Of a stretch of DNA of 64,000 bases, positions 10,538 to 24,000 are shown one piece after another. Every line of letters starts with the position of its first letter. Within the stretch, counting starts at the first letter, position 1. This stretch comes from Varanus komodoensis (lineage: Eukaryota; Chordata; Lepidosauria; Squamata; Varanidae). Below the pieces are notes generated by a model. That model was given only the letters and a program-made list of their open reading frames with translations, was not told the DNA's origin and searched no databases. The translations under genes and the position numbers were made by a program. The stretch lies in contig NW_025335268.1 in NCBI RefSeq assembly GCF_004798865.1, positions 34,015,678-34,079,677 on the forward strand, in the 5' to 3' direction.

Positions 10538-11857
10538 TATTCAAATGTTATTTTAATTGTTAATATTATTTATTTATTTTATTCTTTGGCCAGGGCAACT
10601 TAATTTATACTGTTAAATTATATTGTTTTATATTATGTTATTTATTTATGATTGTGAGCCACTCCGAGGCTTCGGCGAATGGGGCGGCATAGAAGTTCCC
10701 TAAATAAATAAATAATATTAATCATTCTGAGTAAAGAGACCACAGCTGGAAGAAAAGAAAATGGATGCATTTGGCTAAGAGTCTTTCACCTCCTGCCCTC
10801 AAGAAACTGATAATCTCACCCAGAACAACTTTCCTTGGAATAGGGCTCTGGCAAATGTGGTGAGACTTGTGCCTTCTGGTAAGCATGCTTAGGGTTGTTT
10901 CCTAACAGTGCAATCCTCTGCATGTTCACTCAGATGCTGTCTGGGAGGAAGAGGGTTTAATCTCTAGTGACTGCTCAGATCAGCAATCTTACAATTTCTT
11001 CTTCCAATCTAGCAGTAAGAGGAGTACATTGGAACCTTTGTCAAAACAGAGCGATGCTTTGCTATCTATTTTCCTGGGAGCAGTTGCTGTTCCATCACCA
11101 AGTCTGCTGATTTTCAACTCAGTTCCACTTCAGGGCTGGGGTGGAGGAATGTTTCCTCTTTTTCTCTCAGACTCCTAGGGCCAGACTAGATGTGAAATGA
11201 AGTTCTCTTTGTAATATGCAGGTAGAATGTAAGCAGCACCTGCTGAGTGGAGGACTGATTGTTCTTGGGATCATCACTGATGTGGAGGGGCAATTTAACT
11301 AGCTGCCCTGAACGAATTGTGACCCATGGGGGATTCTGAACCAAAGCAAATAGCCCCTTCAGGAGAGGGATTTTCCTCACAAGTGCAACAAGGGAACAGA
11401 GGGTTAGTGCCCCCTTTGCACCTGCTATCTGATCCGAAGAACAACCAGCACTTTCCTCTCTGTTCTGGCTCAGCAGATGCTGTTTGTCTTGTTAAAATGA
11501 CCAGGTATTCCATGCAAAGGTACATCTAACCTCATGTCTAGCTTGGTCCTCGCCTTTCAGCAGAAAGTAGGGAGTGTTCTATCTAAGCTGTGTAGGTGAG
11601 ACATACAAATGACAGTCCTCCAACACAACAGGAAGCTGCTGAGGTGGTCTCTCAAGGAGAATGAGCTTCTTCCACAAGCCACCGTAAAGGACTCTGGAAA
11701 GGGATGCCCTTTATTGAGTGGACAAGTATGTTCTAAGCAGTCACTAGCTCTACACCAAGCAAAGTACTGGTGAAATTGGAGAGGATATGAATAGTCACTT
11801 TTCAAAGATGGTATAGAAAAACAAAGTAATGATAGCACCTGTAAAGTATCTAAATCT

Positions 11858-11863
11858 TTTATT
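11858..11863 (-). terminator. Candidate SLC22A3 polyadenylation signal
   Basis: AATAAA on the minus strand, about 785 bases past the SLC22A3 stop. It is the first canonical hexamer that I found downstream. A second lies at 11709-11714. There is no direct evidence of use. Confidence 0.3.
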
Positions 11864-11959
11864 TCAGCAACTGCAGCCTGCATCACATTTACAAAGCTAG
11901 GCTGGCAACATCAATCAGTCTCAGATCTTAGTTGCACAGTCAAAGGATAAACATGGTGA

Positions 11960-12110
11960 AAGGAAGAGAGTGTTGGGTTCAAATCCTTGCTCAGCTGTGC
12001 AGATCACTGTGTAGCCTCTGGCAAGTAACTGTCACTCAATCTAACTTACCTCACAGGGTTGTTGTGAAGCTAAGGTGGATAGTCATACACCTGATCTCCC
12101 AATTACTTAA
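11960..12110 (+). repeat. MIR-type SINE
   Basis: It contains gggttcaaatccttgctcag, ctggcaagtaact and ttacctcacagggttgttgtg in MIR order. It may lie in the SLC22A3 3' UTR, antisense to that gene. Confidence 0.6.
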
Positions 12111-12647
12111 GTGATAACCTTGTTAAAGTGTGATCAGTGCATCTTTTCTCTGGTTTGTAATCTGGAAATAAGGGGTGCTCTTTTACCATTCTGATTCAGT
12201 TCCACTAAACAATTTGATGGTTCTATTTTCTGATTTTATCACAAGGTTATGAAGCACATAAATTTCTTACCCATGCAATCCAACAATATGTAGAAACCAT
12301 TATTCCAGTGAGTTTGGGAAGGTAAAAGACAACCAGGACAGCAACCATATAAAAAGAACCATGAACCAAAGTAAAACAAGTTATTTAATGGAAGTCATTA
12401 CCCTTCTACAAGTGCCACATGTAATCATTTCCTGTCTGGAAACAATAGGCTCAGCAAACGCATTTATATTTCCAAAGTCCATAGAAAAATACTATATGTT
12501 TTATGTGTCTTCATATTGAGAAAAGGTGCTTTTAGGGCTATTCGTTAAGACACAATTGGATCTTCCCTCTCCATTTGGCATGATATTGGCATCCAGTGGG
12601 CAGGCATCCAATTCAGAAGCAGGTGACTGGCAGCATTTTGCAAAAGA

Positions 12648-12705
12648 TTACATGTGTTTGTTGGAATTCTGAGGTCCGCTTTCCCCACAGCTTCTGTGGC
12701 AGCTA
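12648..12705 (-). CDS. SLC22A3: SLC22A3 coding exon 11, C-terminal tail
   Basis: 58 coding nt after the pyrimidine-rich acceptor ttcttcttttatcaccacag. It encodes [18 protein letters not shown] and stop. Tail length, Cys and Lys content and phase fit the human tail (PHSCKCGRNKK), but identity is low, so this is the least certain exon. Confidence 0.75.
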
Positions 12706-14943
12706 CTGTGGTGATAAAAGAAGAAAAACAAACAAGCAAGCAAGCAAACAAATGGATTGCTTTAATTGTGAATCAATTGGGCGGCATACAAATGTTTTAA
12801 ACAAACAAACAAATTTAATCAAAACTGTGTACTTTTTCAGCTCATGTTATTTTTGACGTTAAGGGCCAAACCCATATCGCATCAAATCCTTCTTCACATT
12901 TGGGTACATTGAGCAGCAGCCACCCGGGTTCCCAACTGTGTCCATGGCTTAAGTGCAGGAAGGTTTCCCGCTGCCCCATTGTCTCAACAAAACCCCTCTC
13001 AGCGTGTGCTGCTTGCCCTAAGAAGAAAGTTGCTATTGACTGGACCAGTGTGGTGTAGCAGTTAGTGTCTATCTAGGACTGGGGGGCTCAGGTTCAAATC
13101 CAAGCTAGATGACCTGGTGTTCTTCTTACCACGCAGAGTTGTTGCAAGGATAAATGTAGGGGGACCATTTAGCTCCCTGGAAGACAAGCAGTATATAAAT
13201 ACATTGAATGAATGAACCAGAATAGCCACTTCCTTCCACAGTTAAACAGCAGTCTAGAGGTAGGATTTTCATCAGGACTACAGCATGGATAGGAAATAAT
13301 GAACTTAATTCATGCTGCAGTCACAATCTTTTCTTTCTTGCACACAGATATGTGTGTATTCGATGCTAATGAAAAATGAGGACTGGAAATGCAACACCCC
13401 TTCTCAACAAATCTCTCTCACACACACATGCATGGCAGGTACCTTGATAGCTTTTCCACATCTTCTACTGTCTCTGGTAAGGGCAACCCCTTTGTCTCTG
13501 GTAAAAGAGTGACTAGAATCCCACACAAAACAGACAGTATACCTAGAGAAGAGAGAAGTGGAAGACAAACAGTGCACTGTGCATGCCATGAAGAATAAAA
13601 TTTAACAGTGCATTTTCAGATTGCGCAGATGTGTGGGGGGAGGGGGGAAGCACAAGAAAAGGTCCTCATGACCAGGTTAAACCAGAGTAACCCAATCCCA
13701 TGAGTTACTACCCTGGGGCAATTAAATAATATTTAAGGCACAGGTCCTCAAAGTGGGACACAACATGTCCAACTGTACCACCACTAGGATGTGGGCCTGA
13801 TGCCCTCAAGATGGCTCAGCTGATACTTTCCCTTGTGCTAACCTGACAGTGGTAGTGTAGCATCGGCAAGACAGTGGAGATGAAGCAGCAGTCTCTCCTG
13901 GCATCCTACAGGCGTCTTTGGCCCTTTGTAAGTCTTAGACACATATATTAACCCAGATTTGGGGGGAATTTCTCTTGCTCATTGGGGATGGCCATTGTGA
14001 ATTCTGTTGTTGTTGACATTTTAGAGTTCATATGCATGAAAATAGCCCTTGAAGAAGTTTGTGATCACACATTGAGTGCTGTGTCCACTTCAGGGCCCTA
14101 AACTTCAAGAAGGGTGCAGACAAACTCTGCAAGGGTTCAGAGGAGGAAAAGAAACATGATCAGGGGACTGGAAAGAAAGCCCTATGAGGAGACACTAGAA
14201 CAATTGATCATGTTTAGCTTTGAAAGGAGAAAGCTGAGAGGAGATCACAAATACAATGAAATGCAGCACAACAGTTCTTTACAACATCTAAAAACCATTT
14301 AAACAAGGAAAACAATTTCAGTACAAATCTAGTTTGTACTGAAATTGTTTCACTTGTTTAAATGAACAGTCGGCATAAATGCCACAATATAGCATTGTTC
14401 TTTTTCTTTCTTTTAATAGGGCAGTTCCTGAACAACTGAAGAAAATCTTCCATTCTCTCCAGAAATTCTCTAAAACTGCTTCCCACAGATTATTCTAGTC
14501 TTCCTTCCAAAAGAACCATAACAGAAAAAGCAACTCTTTAAAAAGGGTCTTACAATAGATAATCAGAGGAAGCTCTGACCAGATCTCTGCCAGTCGGTAC
14601 AGCAGAAATGGGGCTACAATGCCCCCTATATCACACAGACCTGAACATAGAGAAACACCAAAGTTTCTATAAGAAAGAGAGAGAGCATATTAATCAGGAT
14701 GTACACAACAGCTTTTCCACAATATATCCATTCAGTTCATTTTTAAATTTTTAAATTGGCCTTAGAAGGGTCAATAGAAGGGTCCCTGGTAAATCCCCCA
14801 TCACTGTGCCAGGAAGAAAGGTTTGAAGAATCTCTTCCATCCTGAAGTTCAATTTCAGAGCAGTTTTCATAGATTAAAAACTAGAAAAGAAAACTGCAAA
14901 TTGCAGTTATGTCTGCTGTCCGGCAGGTTGCATCCATGTAGAC

Positions 14944-15001
<58 letters not shown>

Positions 15002-18000
15002 CACACAGACAGACACACAGACAGACACACAGACAGACACACAGACAGAATGAGAGAATGTTTATTAAGAGATGAACTTTGTATGTTCATGGGATTTTCC
15101 ATCCACAGCTGAATATGGGAACATGGTGTACATGAGGTCTGAGTTGCGTACATCATAGAGTGGACAGAGCCACTCGTTTTACTTCTGTATTACCACACAT
15201 CTGCATTGCACAAGTGGTTCAAACAATCTGCATGTGACTTGGAAGGATGATACAGACAAGCAGCACACCAGGTCGCAAAGGATACTGGCTGAGCACCTCA
15301 CTCCATAGCTCCAGAACTGCTGGTTTTACTGCTTGCCTACCAGCAAACTCAGCAGCAGCATGTAGTCTACTCAGGCAAATGTTAGTGCCCCATGGACCCA
15401 GAAGAAACCTCCGTTGTGGGACGGGTATTGCTGATGTGGCTCAGCCAGGTGGTACAGGACTGGGCATATTGCTGGACTTAGCAACTGTGTCAGCTGGAAC
15501 TCTGGGTCCACATGGTGGCATAACCATCTTAGTTATGCCAGGATGCGTATGTGTTGGGATAGGGCTGGCATGCTTAAGATGGTGAGACTTGCAAATGCAA
15601 GTATGCAGCCACAGAAGTGTGCTCCATAGCACTGTTGGCCACTGCTTGTGGCCAGACAGGATTGAAGAACTGGCCACTGTGATGACTCTGAGCAGAGCTT
15701 GTCTACTGCCGTCTTCATTATTCCAGCCCTACCAACAACAGACACATACCGGGCAGGAGGCCAATGTAATTTGAATGGTGTTGCTGGAAAGTGCATGGAG
15801 CAGCACAGCCAGCAGGGCCTGGAGAAAGGCTTAAAGGCACCAGTTCAGCAGACTTGTGCTTAGTGGCACTGCCATCTCCATTATGCCTGTTTCACCCACT
15901 CAGTACAATCAAGATCAGGTAGTCAGTGGTGGGTGACAGGCACTGTAGGGGGTCCTACCAAAGGCAGTTTGCTCAGGACACCACGAAACCTTGAGCTCTT
16001 CTTACAACTGTGTCCAATGTGGATTAAAGATCACAAAGGCAGAAGAGCTCTTCCTTTCCAAAAATAGATTAGTTTAAAATTTGGAAGCATCAGATCAATT
16101 TTCTGTGTCTTCCTTGTTATTCTCTTCTGGGATAACATGTACCCAGGTGTACGAAAGGAATTCTACAGCCAAGTTCAGTTTGAAGAACAGTGTAGGGGTT
16201 AACATCCCAGTCAGAAAGCGAAGAGTGAACACCAAACAAATGCATGTTTTCTATTCTTATGCCTTTCTAATTTGTTGACATTCTTTCTTATATTTTCAAA
16301 TGCCATGTCAATTCCAGTTCATTAAATACATTGTTTTACATTTTTGTTAGACTTTTATGCATTATTGATTTCCTCTCGCCTACCCTTATACTGCTTTTGA
16401 TTGCATTGTCAGATGCATGCCCCAAATAGAGGTTTTAAGTTCTTTCTGTATGAGAATGTTAAGGAGATTCCAGTGGCCTAGTGAAACCCCTGGGCATGGG
16501 AGCAGGGGATGGAAGATTTTTTAAAAAATAATGTTTGAAGTCTAAGTAGAGTGGCTTAAGTTACTACATTATAAACAGGATTCTGTATCAGTTCATTCAT
16601 GCCAAATAGTAAAATGCTTGGGAGTTGCAAAAGAGCAGGCACTACTAGTCCCCACCATCTTAATTCTGCCCCATTTCACATACAGTGTAGACCTTTCTAA
16701 TATGAATAATCCTGTGGCCTCTTGACATTGTTGGGGGCAGCACAATGGCTAGGACAGTTTAAAGTCCCAGCTCTGACCTTCAAAAACCACCCCAAGGTCA
16801 GAGCTGGAAGTCCAGTTTTGGACAGACCTCCCTCTCTTCTCACAGCCAGCACCGTTCTTTCCATGCTTGACTAGGCTCTAGGACCATTTCAGGTCCAGCA
16901 TGTGGGGGGAATTACAGAGGGAATGGAGGAGAGGAAGGAGGCATGGCTGTTCTCTAAAGAATCCCAGTGGTGACTCTGTCTCTCTGTACGAGGATGAGAA
17001 AAACATTTAGAGGGTGAGGGGAGTCCAGTGCCGATCCCAGCCTCCTCAACCCTCCTGCCTTCCACTGGATGCCTTTAATTCTCCAAGTTTGAAGGGTACC
17101 AGCAGCAGCATTGGAATGCACACTTATTCAGTGTAAAATAAGCTTCAGTCTAGTACCTAGGAATAAGTCAGATTGAAGTCATAACCAGGCAAACATGTAT
17201 AGGATTGCATTGCTGGTCTACTGTAAGTTGCTTAACTTAATCTGCCCCTTGAAAATGCTTTGTAATTTAGTGCTGATTTCTACGGGTGTATATTTCAAAA
17301 AGGTGTATTCCATTTACCTGAACACTGTAGGATACAATTCAGAGTTCACAAGATACACAAGTTCAAAGGATATGGTGATCCCCAGTCTTGCCACAATGGC
17401 TACTGATGTACTCAACCGTGGGGAATCTGTTGAGACACACACATGAAGTATTAGCCATGCAGTCCTATGTACCTCTGCTCAGACCTAGGAATTCAGAGAA
17501 GCTCATGAGATTGCAACTTCAAGGAATTCATCTTTCAATGGGAATCCAATATCAAGATCCTAGTTCTAATTACCATGATTTTATAATGTTCTCTAACCTG
17601 ATTACCATTCCACCAGTCTATATCCTAAAATAAATGGTGAGTTAAACACACTTTTAATCATTAAGTACTAAATAACTTCTATTAATTCAAGTTAGCTACT
17701 TCACAAATAAATAAACTAGTGAGATTAAACTAGTGAGATGTGCTTCTAAGCTAAATTCAGTTTCATATAATTTGGAACGGACAAAATGGAAGCTTAAAGG
17801 ATTCATTTGCTTTTTGTTATTATGGTTACCTGGTGAAGATGGGTAACCATCCTACTTCTTGAACAGAAGTGAACTAGAAATCAACTAGGAATGTCATCTC
17901 TAGATTTTAAACTGCTTTGCAGCATTACTCAAAGTTGCCTGTAGGGAGCACCAAAAGGCTACTCTTTTGGCATGCAATTGCATGTTAAACTTTTAAGCAG

Positions 18001-21000
18001 GGGGATGAATGAGAATTTAGTTTCTGTTCACAAATCATCTGAACTTGCCTCCTTTGCAACCTTGAAGATAAACTGCAGGATATTTTTTCATAAAAATTAC
18101 ATATTCCTGACCCTGTGATAGCATTTGAAAATCATTAAAATGTGCATTTAAAAATGATTGTCTCATTTTATTAAATAAGCTAAACTGTCTACTTTTAAAA
18201 ATACACTTCAAATTGCACACATTCCACATTCAAGCTGAACTAGTGAAACATGTCACAAATACAAAAGGAAGCAAGCGAACATGAGCTTTGAAGCTCAGAA
18301 AATTTTGGAGAGCTTGAAAATCCCTGGTTCTCCTATCCCAGCTTTTAAGGAGATGAGACTGATTCTGCATTTTCCCATTAGGATGCAATCCTAGAGGCTT
18401 TCCTGAAAGCATCTGAGCTCACCTTCTCTGTCCCCCTCCCCTTATTTATGCTACATGGATGTTTCCAGCCAGCTAAGCTGGGGTGCTTTGGAGGGTTAGT
18501 AAAGGAGGCTGCAGAAGACACAACAGAAGTCATATCCTGCTTTCTCCTTCCCACCCACCAGAATGCACTCATGACCACCTCTTGGAGCGGCATCTGGTAC
18601 AGAAATTTCCATATTCCAATTCCAAAGATAGAGCTCCATTTCTGACCTCAAATCTAAGAATCACAAATACCTATGGCCCCAACTGATGATATCTGGGACC
18701 CCTAGGATTGCTCCCTTAAGCAGTTAGGAAAAAAATGAAAATTAACTGGAGTATAACATCTTTATTTGGACCAATGTAATGTCACAAAGTAGTGAGCAAC
18801 CTATTTCTGTGTTCAGTAATCTTCAGGCTGAATGTTAAGGAAAAAAGGGTGAGGGGAGAGAAAGAAAATGGTTGTTGGACATGATTTATAAACAGAAGGG
18901 GGAAATGGTATTTTTATGGTCTCAAAACATAATTCTTCCCCAACCTGGTACCCTCAAAATTAGCTCGACTATAGCTCCTATTATCCCTGATAGATAATTG
19001 GAAGAAGATTTCTGGGGATTAGTGAGTTTGTGTAAGCTTAATTATTTTTTGTATTATCCCTTTCTTGCATCCTTTCCTCAATGGGGCTGAAAATAGAGGA
19101 AGAGGACAAATAAAGCAAACTTATAAACTTCAAGATGAACCTGGCTGGAGGTGTAATGCATCGTACGCAGATCTTATACACATCTTTTGGACTTTTCTTG
19201 CAAGAAAACATGGGAACAATAAAAGGCATCAGAGACTATGACACTGTCCCCACTTGTATCTCTGAAAGGTTTCATTTCAGATGAAGCCTTAGAATTGGAC
19301 ACTGCCTTACTTACATCAGTCAAACTGTAGCAGCGGATGAGAACTCTTCAAGAATCCTGCCAATGTCTGATTGCTTTTCGTGAATACAGACAGTCATTTA
19401 TCTGACAAAAATTCACACTCCCTCAGTAAACACAGTGGAGTGGGTGCGAGTGGGGTGATTTGCAGCAGGAGAATGGGAGAAAAGGAACTGGGTAAGAAGG
19501 CTCTTTTTGCTCCTGATAGTCTTCTACATCAAATTGCAGCTTCGAATGGTGTATTATGTAGAATATTTTGCTTTTTTAAAAAGTGCAAAAAAATCATGGA
19601 GTTTGCACTGCCACCTCCAAGATGGAATGGAGGAGGTGTTATGTTAACATAAGCCAGTGAAACTGGTGGGACTTACTTTTGATTAACCAACCATACAACC
19701 ACACAGTTAATAGAATTTGGTCTAATTGCAATCAGTCAATCACAGGCTGACTCAAAGGTTACTGGGACAAATCAATGGCTGCTCTCATTTTCACTAATAT
19801 AAAAGCTACCATGTTTTTCTTTACTTCTGCTCTCTTTAAGACATGGTCTGTCTGCTCCAAGTGGCAGTTGAGAGAAATCAGAGTAATTCCTTTTGGGGTT
19901 TCTGTTGCTTTAGGATTTACCAAGCAGGTTCTGGTTGTACTTGCTACTCTCCTGTCATGTCAGGGAGAAAGCAACTGATACAAGCTATTTATTCTAGGTC
20001 ACTTTTATGGGTAAAACTCCCTAATTGGCTGTACCATGCTTATTTAAATGTATTATGCTTCTGTTTACCCACTTTGACACAGTTTTTCACCAAAGAATTC
20101 CAGGAGATGCCAGTGAATGTGACAAAGCCAGTTGATTTTAAATTTTGATACAAATGTTGGATTCTTATAACATCCCTCAGCATTCATTTCACTGACCTTA
20201 TAAAAAATTGTCAGGTTGTGCAACTGTCACAGCTTTATCCTTTTACCTTTGAAAGTCTGAAGTCTACAGAAATCTGATAAGGTGAACCATTGCCAATTGT
20301 TTGCTAAGCACCTAGAACAATGGATCACACTCAGCTTTTCTCAGATTACTACTGGTGGAGCAGAAAATTTTACATATCACCACTGCCAGAAGAGGACACA
20401 TAGTTAACACAGCAAGTAAAAATCCAGGAGAGTAAAATTTTAGTATTTCTGTTACTGTGATTGTACCATTTGGCTTCCTGACTTTTTTCTGGTAGGTACT
20501 GAAGGTACAAATAGGTTTTGTAAGAATGACTTGCATATTTTTCCAAATGATACCACCACTTCTACCCCTAAAAAGAAACTGTTCTTCTGGAAAACAGAAA
20601 TAATTCCCTGTTCTGACAAAGGAACTCTCTTCTCAGTATTTATCAAATCTATGCCTTTCCCACTCTTCTTTCTACAAGACCAAAGTAACAAATGAATGGA
20701 ATATGTTTGCACTTTGTACTCTATTTAATCTTTTAGTGGCCTAGTACTAACCAAGAGGAAATAGAACTCTAGGATCTGGGGGACATTCTGGGATGGGATT
20801 TTATTCAACACTAGTATTACTCAGCAAAATTAATTAGAGCTAAGCTGCACAGACATTGAATGTAGTAAATTGTTTTGGGCAATCCAACCCAGTCCTTCAG
20901 AGCTATCATCATTTCCATCAAGGTTTTTTCTAGTTCTTGGTTCTGGTCAGTGCTGGTCAGATATCCTGCCCATGAGCAGATGATGTACCTGCAGGACCAC

Positions 21001-24000
21001 CGATCTGACAGGTACGCTCAACTGACTCAACTGCCCAGTGCAGGGAAGTCTGAGAAGATGCAGATGGATTATTGCTAATGACAAGCTTTTCACCATAAGT
21101 AGATCTTTCAATCTAATGGCTTGCACGGTGTCCAACTGTGCTTAGACAATGGATACAGGTGAGATAACAGAAGTTAAGACAAAGGTTAAAATGTTGGCAG
21201 GTACTGTAGTCTTGATATATACAGTAGCTCGTCTCTGTGTCCCAATGCATCATGACACTTCAGCCAGTTAAAGATGCACTCTTGCTATTACTACTTACAC
21301 ATCAAGTGAGCATTGTGAGGCATGTCAGAAGACACTTCTACCGGCTCCACTCCTTTCCTCTGAGATCTGCCATTTTATCAAGAAGAAATGCAATTTCACC
21401 ATTTTCACCTATTTTTACAGTCTTTATACATGTGGATTGTACATCATGAAAGAAAGGACAGATTAGCAATTAACCAAACAAATAGCAATGGAAAAAATTA
21501 CCTTTTGGTAAAAATGCTGTAATTAAGCACGCAATGCCTGCCACTATGCCACTCATTGCAAAGAGAGGGCACCGGCCAATGCGGTCAATTGTCAGTAAGA
21601 TTAAAAAAGCTGCAGGTAATTCCATCACAGCTGAGAGGAAGAACTCCAAATAAAGATTTCCTTCTATGATTCCCAGACGCAAAACAAGCCCTTGGTAAAC
21701 CACTGCACTTGTGAACCTTGAGAAGCAAAACAAAAACAACAAAGCTGCAAAGAATTCAAAGCAGCTGGACTTGCATGGGAAAATGCAAACAAAAAAGTTG
21801 TAGGGACAACACAGCTGAGACTCACCAGGCATACATTAAAATTAGAGTGAATTTTCTCATCTGCGGAGTTCTAACTAGGTCGAGAAGAGATGGGTTACTA
21901 ACCTCCTCATCAGAAACTGTGATCTAAGCAAGAGAAGCAGAGATTGGAACCAAAATAACAGTTTTGTGCAAAAATAAACTAATAAAACAAGGAAATGCAG
22001 CTTGATGATTGACAAATGGAACACACAATGATCTGTGATTTGTTCTTCCTAGCTTGAACAAATCATCAAATATTTAAACAAACCCTCTCATGAAAACGTC
22101 CTTTGGGATAAACTTGGGTTGGATCAGCCTAATATTTTGTTTGTTATCCAAGCAGCAATATTTACTGTTGTGCTTAAATACTGCTGTTGAATAAGAAAGG
22201 GCACCTGTGCCAAAATAAGTTGCTGAGATAGAGTTAAAATTCATCAACACATGCATATTTACCTCTCTTCCCTCTCCACCAAAGATTCAGGTCAAAAACT
22301 AATATGGTTTTCATATAACTTTTTAGGACCATCCTGTAAAAACCAACATTTTTTAATCAAAGGATTAACACTGCTTCACCTCGCTATATATTCTAAAAGA
22401 TTTTTTTTCAAATATTTGTAGTTAAAGAACACGTGGCACAGATTTAAAACTGATTTCATTTTCATAAACATGTGTCATAAATATTACATATAAACACACT
22501 TCTATTCTGGAGAGTGAGATAATCATGCAATAGCACATAAGTTTAAAATGTGGTTTAGTGCAAATTTAAAAATTAAAATAATTGGAAACTTTTTTTAATG
22601 ATGTACTTTTTTTTTAAGAGATGTACTCAGCTGAACTGTCCCTTCCCACCTGGCTGACTCTCTCGTCAAGGCAGGAGGCCTCGTTTGCTCTGGCTCCTTG
22701 CTCACAGCAGGCCCCTTCTACTAAGGCTCACCCAGGGCCCCTGTCAGGGCTCCTCTGCCTGAGGCAGTTATGGTGGTCTCATGATCCCTCAGTCACAGAA
22801 TGTTTTCATGGCACTGCTGTTCTCCAGAGCTTCATTGTGCTTTCTTGCCTTTTTAGGGATTCTTCTTTTGTTGTTGATTTTGGCTGAAGAAAGCCTGGTG
22901 TTAAATTTAAACCAGAACATTCTGGAACAAAAACCTTGCGTGAACCTTGCAAATCTGGCTTACCTTGGCTGTATCACAGCACCACCTTATGCTCAGTTCA
23001 TGGAATAAATAGAAAGGCAGAGAAATACGACCCCCCCCCCCCCAGGAAAAAAAAAAGTCAGTGTAAAGGACATGGCTTTCCTCTCACAATGAAAATGGAA
23101 GAAGATGCCTCAGTAATGCAACAGGTTAAATCACATAGGGAAGCTCTCGATTTACCTCAGTGTCCTTCTGACACTAAGCAAAGATCTTTTTACTACCTGA
23201 GCTGTTTTATTATCTGTTTAATACTGCTAATGCATTCATTGGGGGTGGGCGGGGTGTATATGTTTGTCATACTTCTACAATTGCAAATTTTTATTCAAAA
23301 CCACTCTGGTAATCTTCATATTGAGGTATGATATAGAAACTGAATAAAATAAAGATGGGAACAATCATAAATAATATTTAGTTATATGTAAAACTGAGTG
23401 GGATGACCATTGGTCGAAACTGTACAATAGATCCTGTCCACATGCAACCCATGTGAGAGAGAGAGCGCGCACTACATCTTGCCTGCACACAACCTCCATT
23501 TTGCATCCTGTTTAAGAAAAAAACTAAGAATGCCCCATTGCTGAGATGTTCAACATGACATGTGAATTCTGGGTTGCTGAGGCGGAAACAAGCCATCGTT
23601 TGAACACATGGTTTGTTCCACTTGAAACTCTTTCCAAACATGTCAATAGGAAAACTTCTAATTATACTTGAGGGAGCTTGTGCAGGAAAGAAGCCATCAA
23701 TCTTTAAGTATGCCTTTTGTACTGTTGAGTATTCCTATTCACTTGTGTCCTACTTACTTCTCAGGATACTGTCACTTGTGTACACCCCACTTCTGAGCAA
23801 TGAGTTGATTAAGAGTTTTCAACTTAGCAAAGGTTCAGTTTTCTTAAAAGGACATCACTGGAGACATATGGCAATTCTGTGATATAAGCTCTGTGTGTGT
23901 GTATGAAGCACATTCCTTGCAAAGGGAGAAGAGGGTAAGTCTCCTTCCCAAACAGTCTCCCAAGGTGAGCAAAGGCTGGGGGGGTGAGGGGGTGGGAATC

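Larger units (their letters stand above)
6690..10715 (+). mobile_element. Nearly full-length, decayed L2-type LINE
   Basis: In order: a GC-rich 5' region (6690-7450) with a repeated block; an endonuclease segment from about 7630 (LLLNARSAHNKSS, CITETW); a middle region; reverse transcriptase at about 9110-9990 (NYRPVANIPFLGKVLE, LLDLSVAFDTIDHD, GVPQGSILSP, YADDTQLYVS); a conserved C-terminus at about 10090-10430 (YKALNG, RRAFSVVAPNLWN); then a GC-rich 3' end and an (AAAT)n tail. The open frames are broken many times across the three frames, so it is not active. It sits between the last kringle exon and the end of SLC22A3. Assignment to the L2 rather than the CR1 clade rests on the remembered layout and the simple-repeat tail. 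Confidence 0.8.
10716..12647. other. Interval between the LINE and SLC22A3 stop; no gene found
   Basis: I read this interval for plasminogen protease motifs on the plus strand and saw none. It should hold the SLC22A3 3' UTR at its right end and contains one MIR-type SINE (about 11960-12110). The rest is unique-looking sequence with no long open frame. Confidence 0.5.

Noticed and set aside
13501-13516. A possible inner acceptor (tctag at 13513-13517) for SLC22A3 exon 10
   Set aside because: It would keep the frame but remove the GILSVLCG part of TM12; the acceptor at 13543 is stronger and keeps the full helix.
13404-13589. 61-codon frame on the minus strand
   Set aside because: It is a different frame across SLC22A3 exon 10; the true frame ([16 protein letters not shown]) is phase-linked to exons 9 and 11.
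14823-15156. Frames with runs of Cys-Val, Arg-Glu and Leu-Ser
   Set aside because: They are produced by the compound microsatellite.
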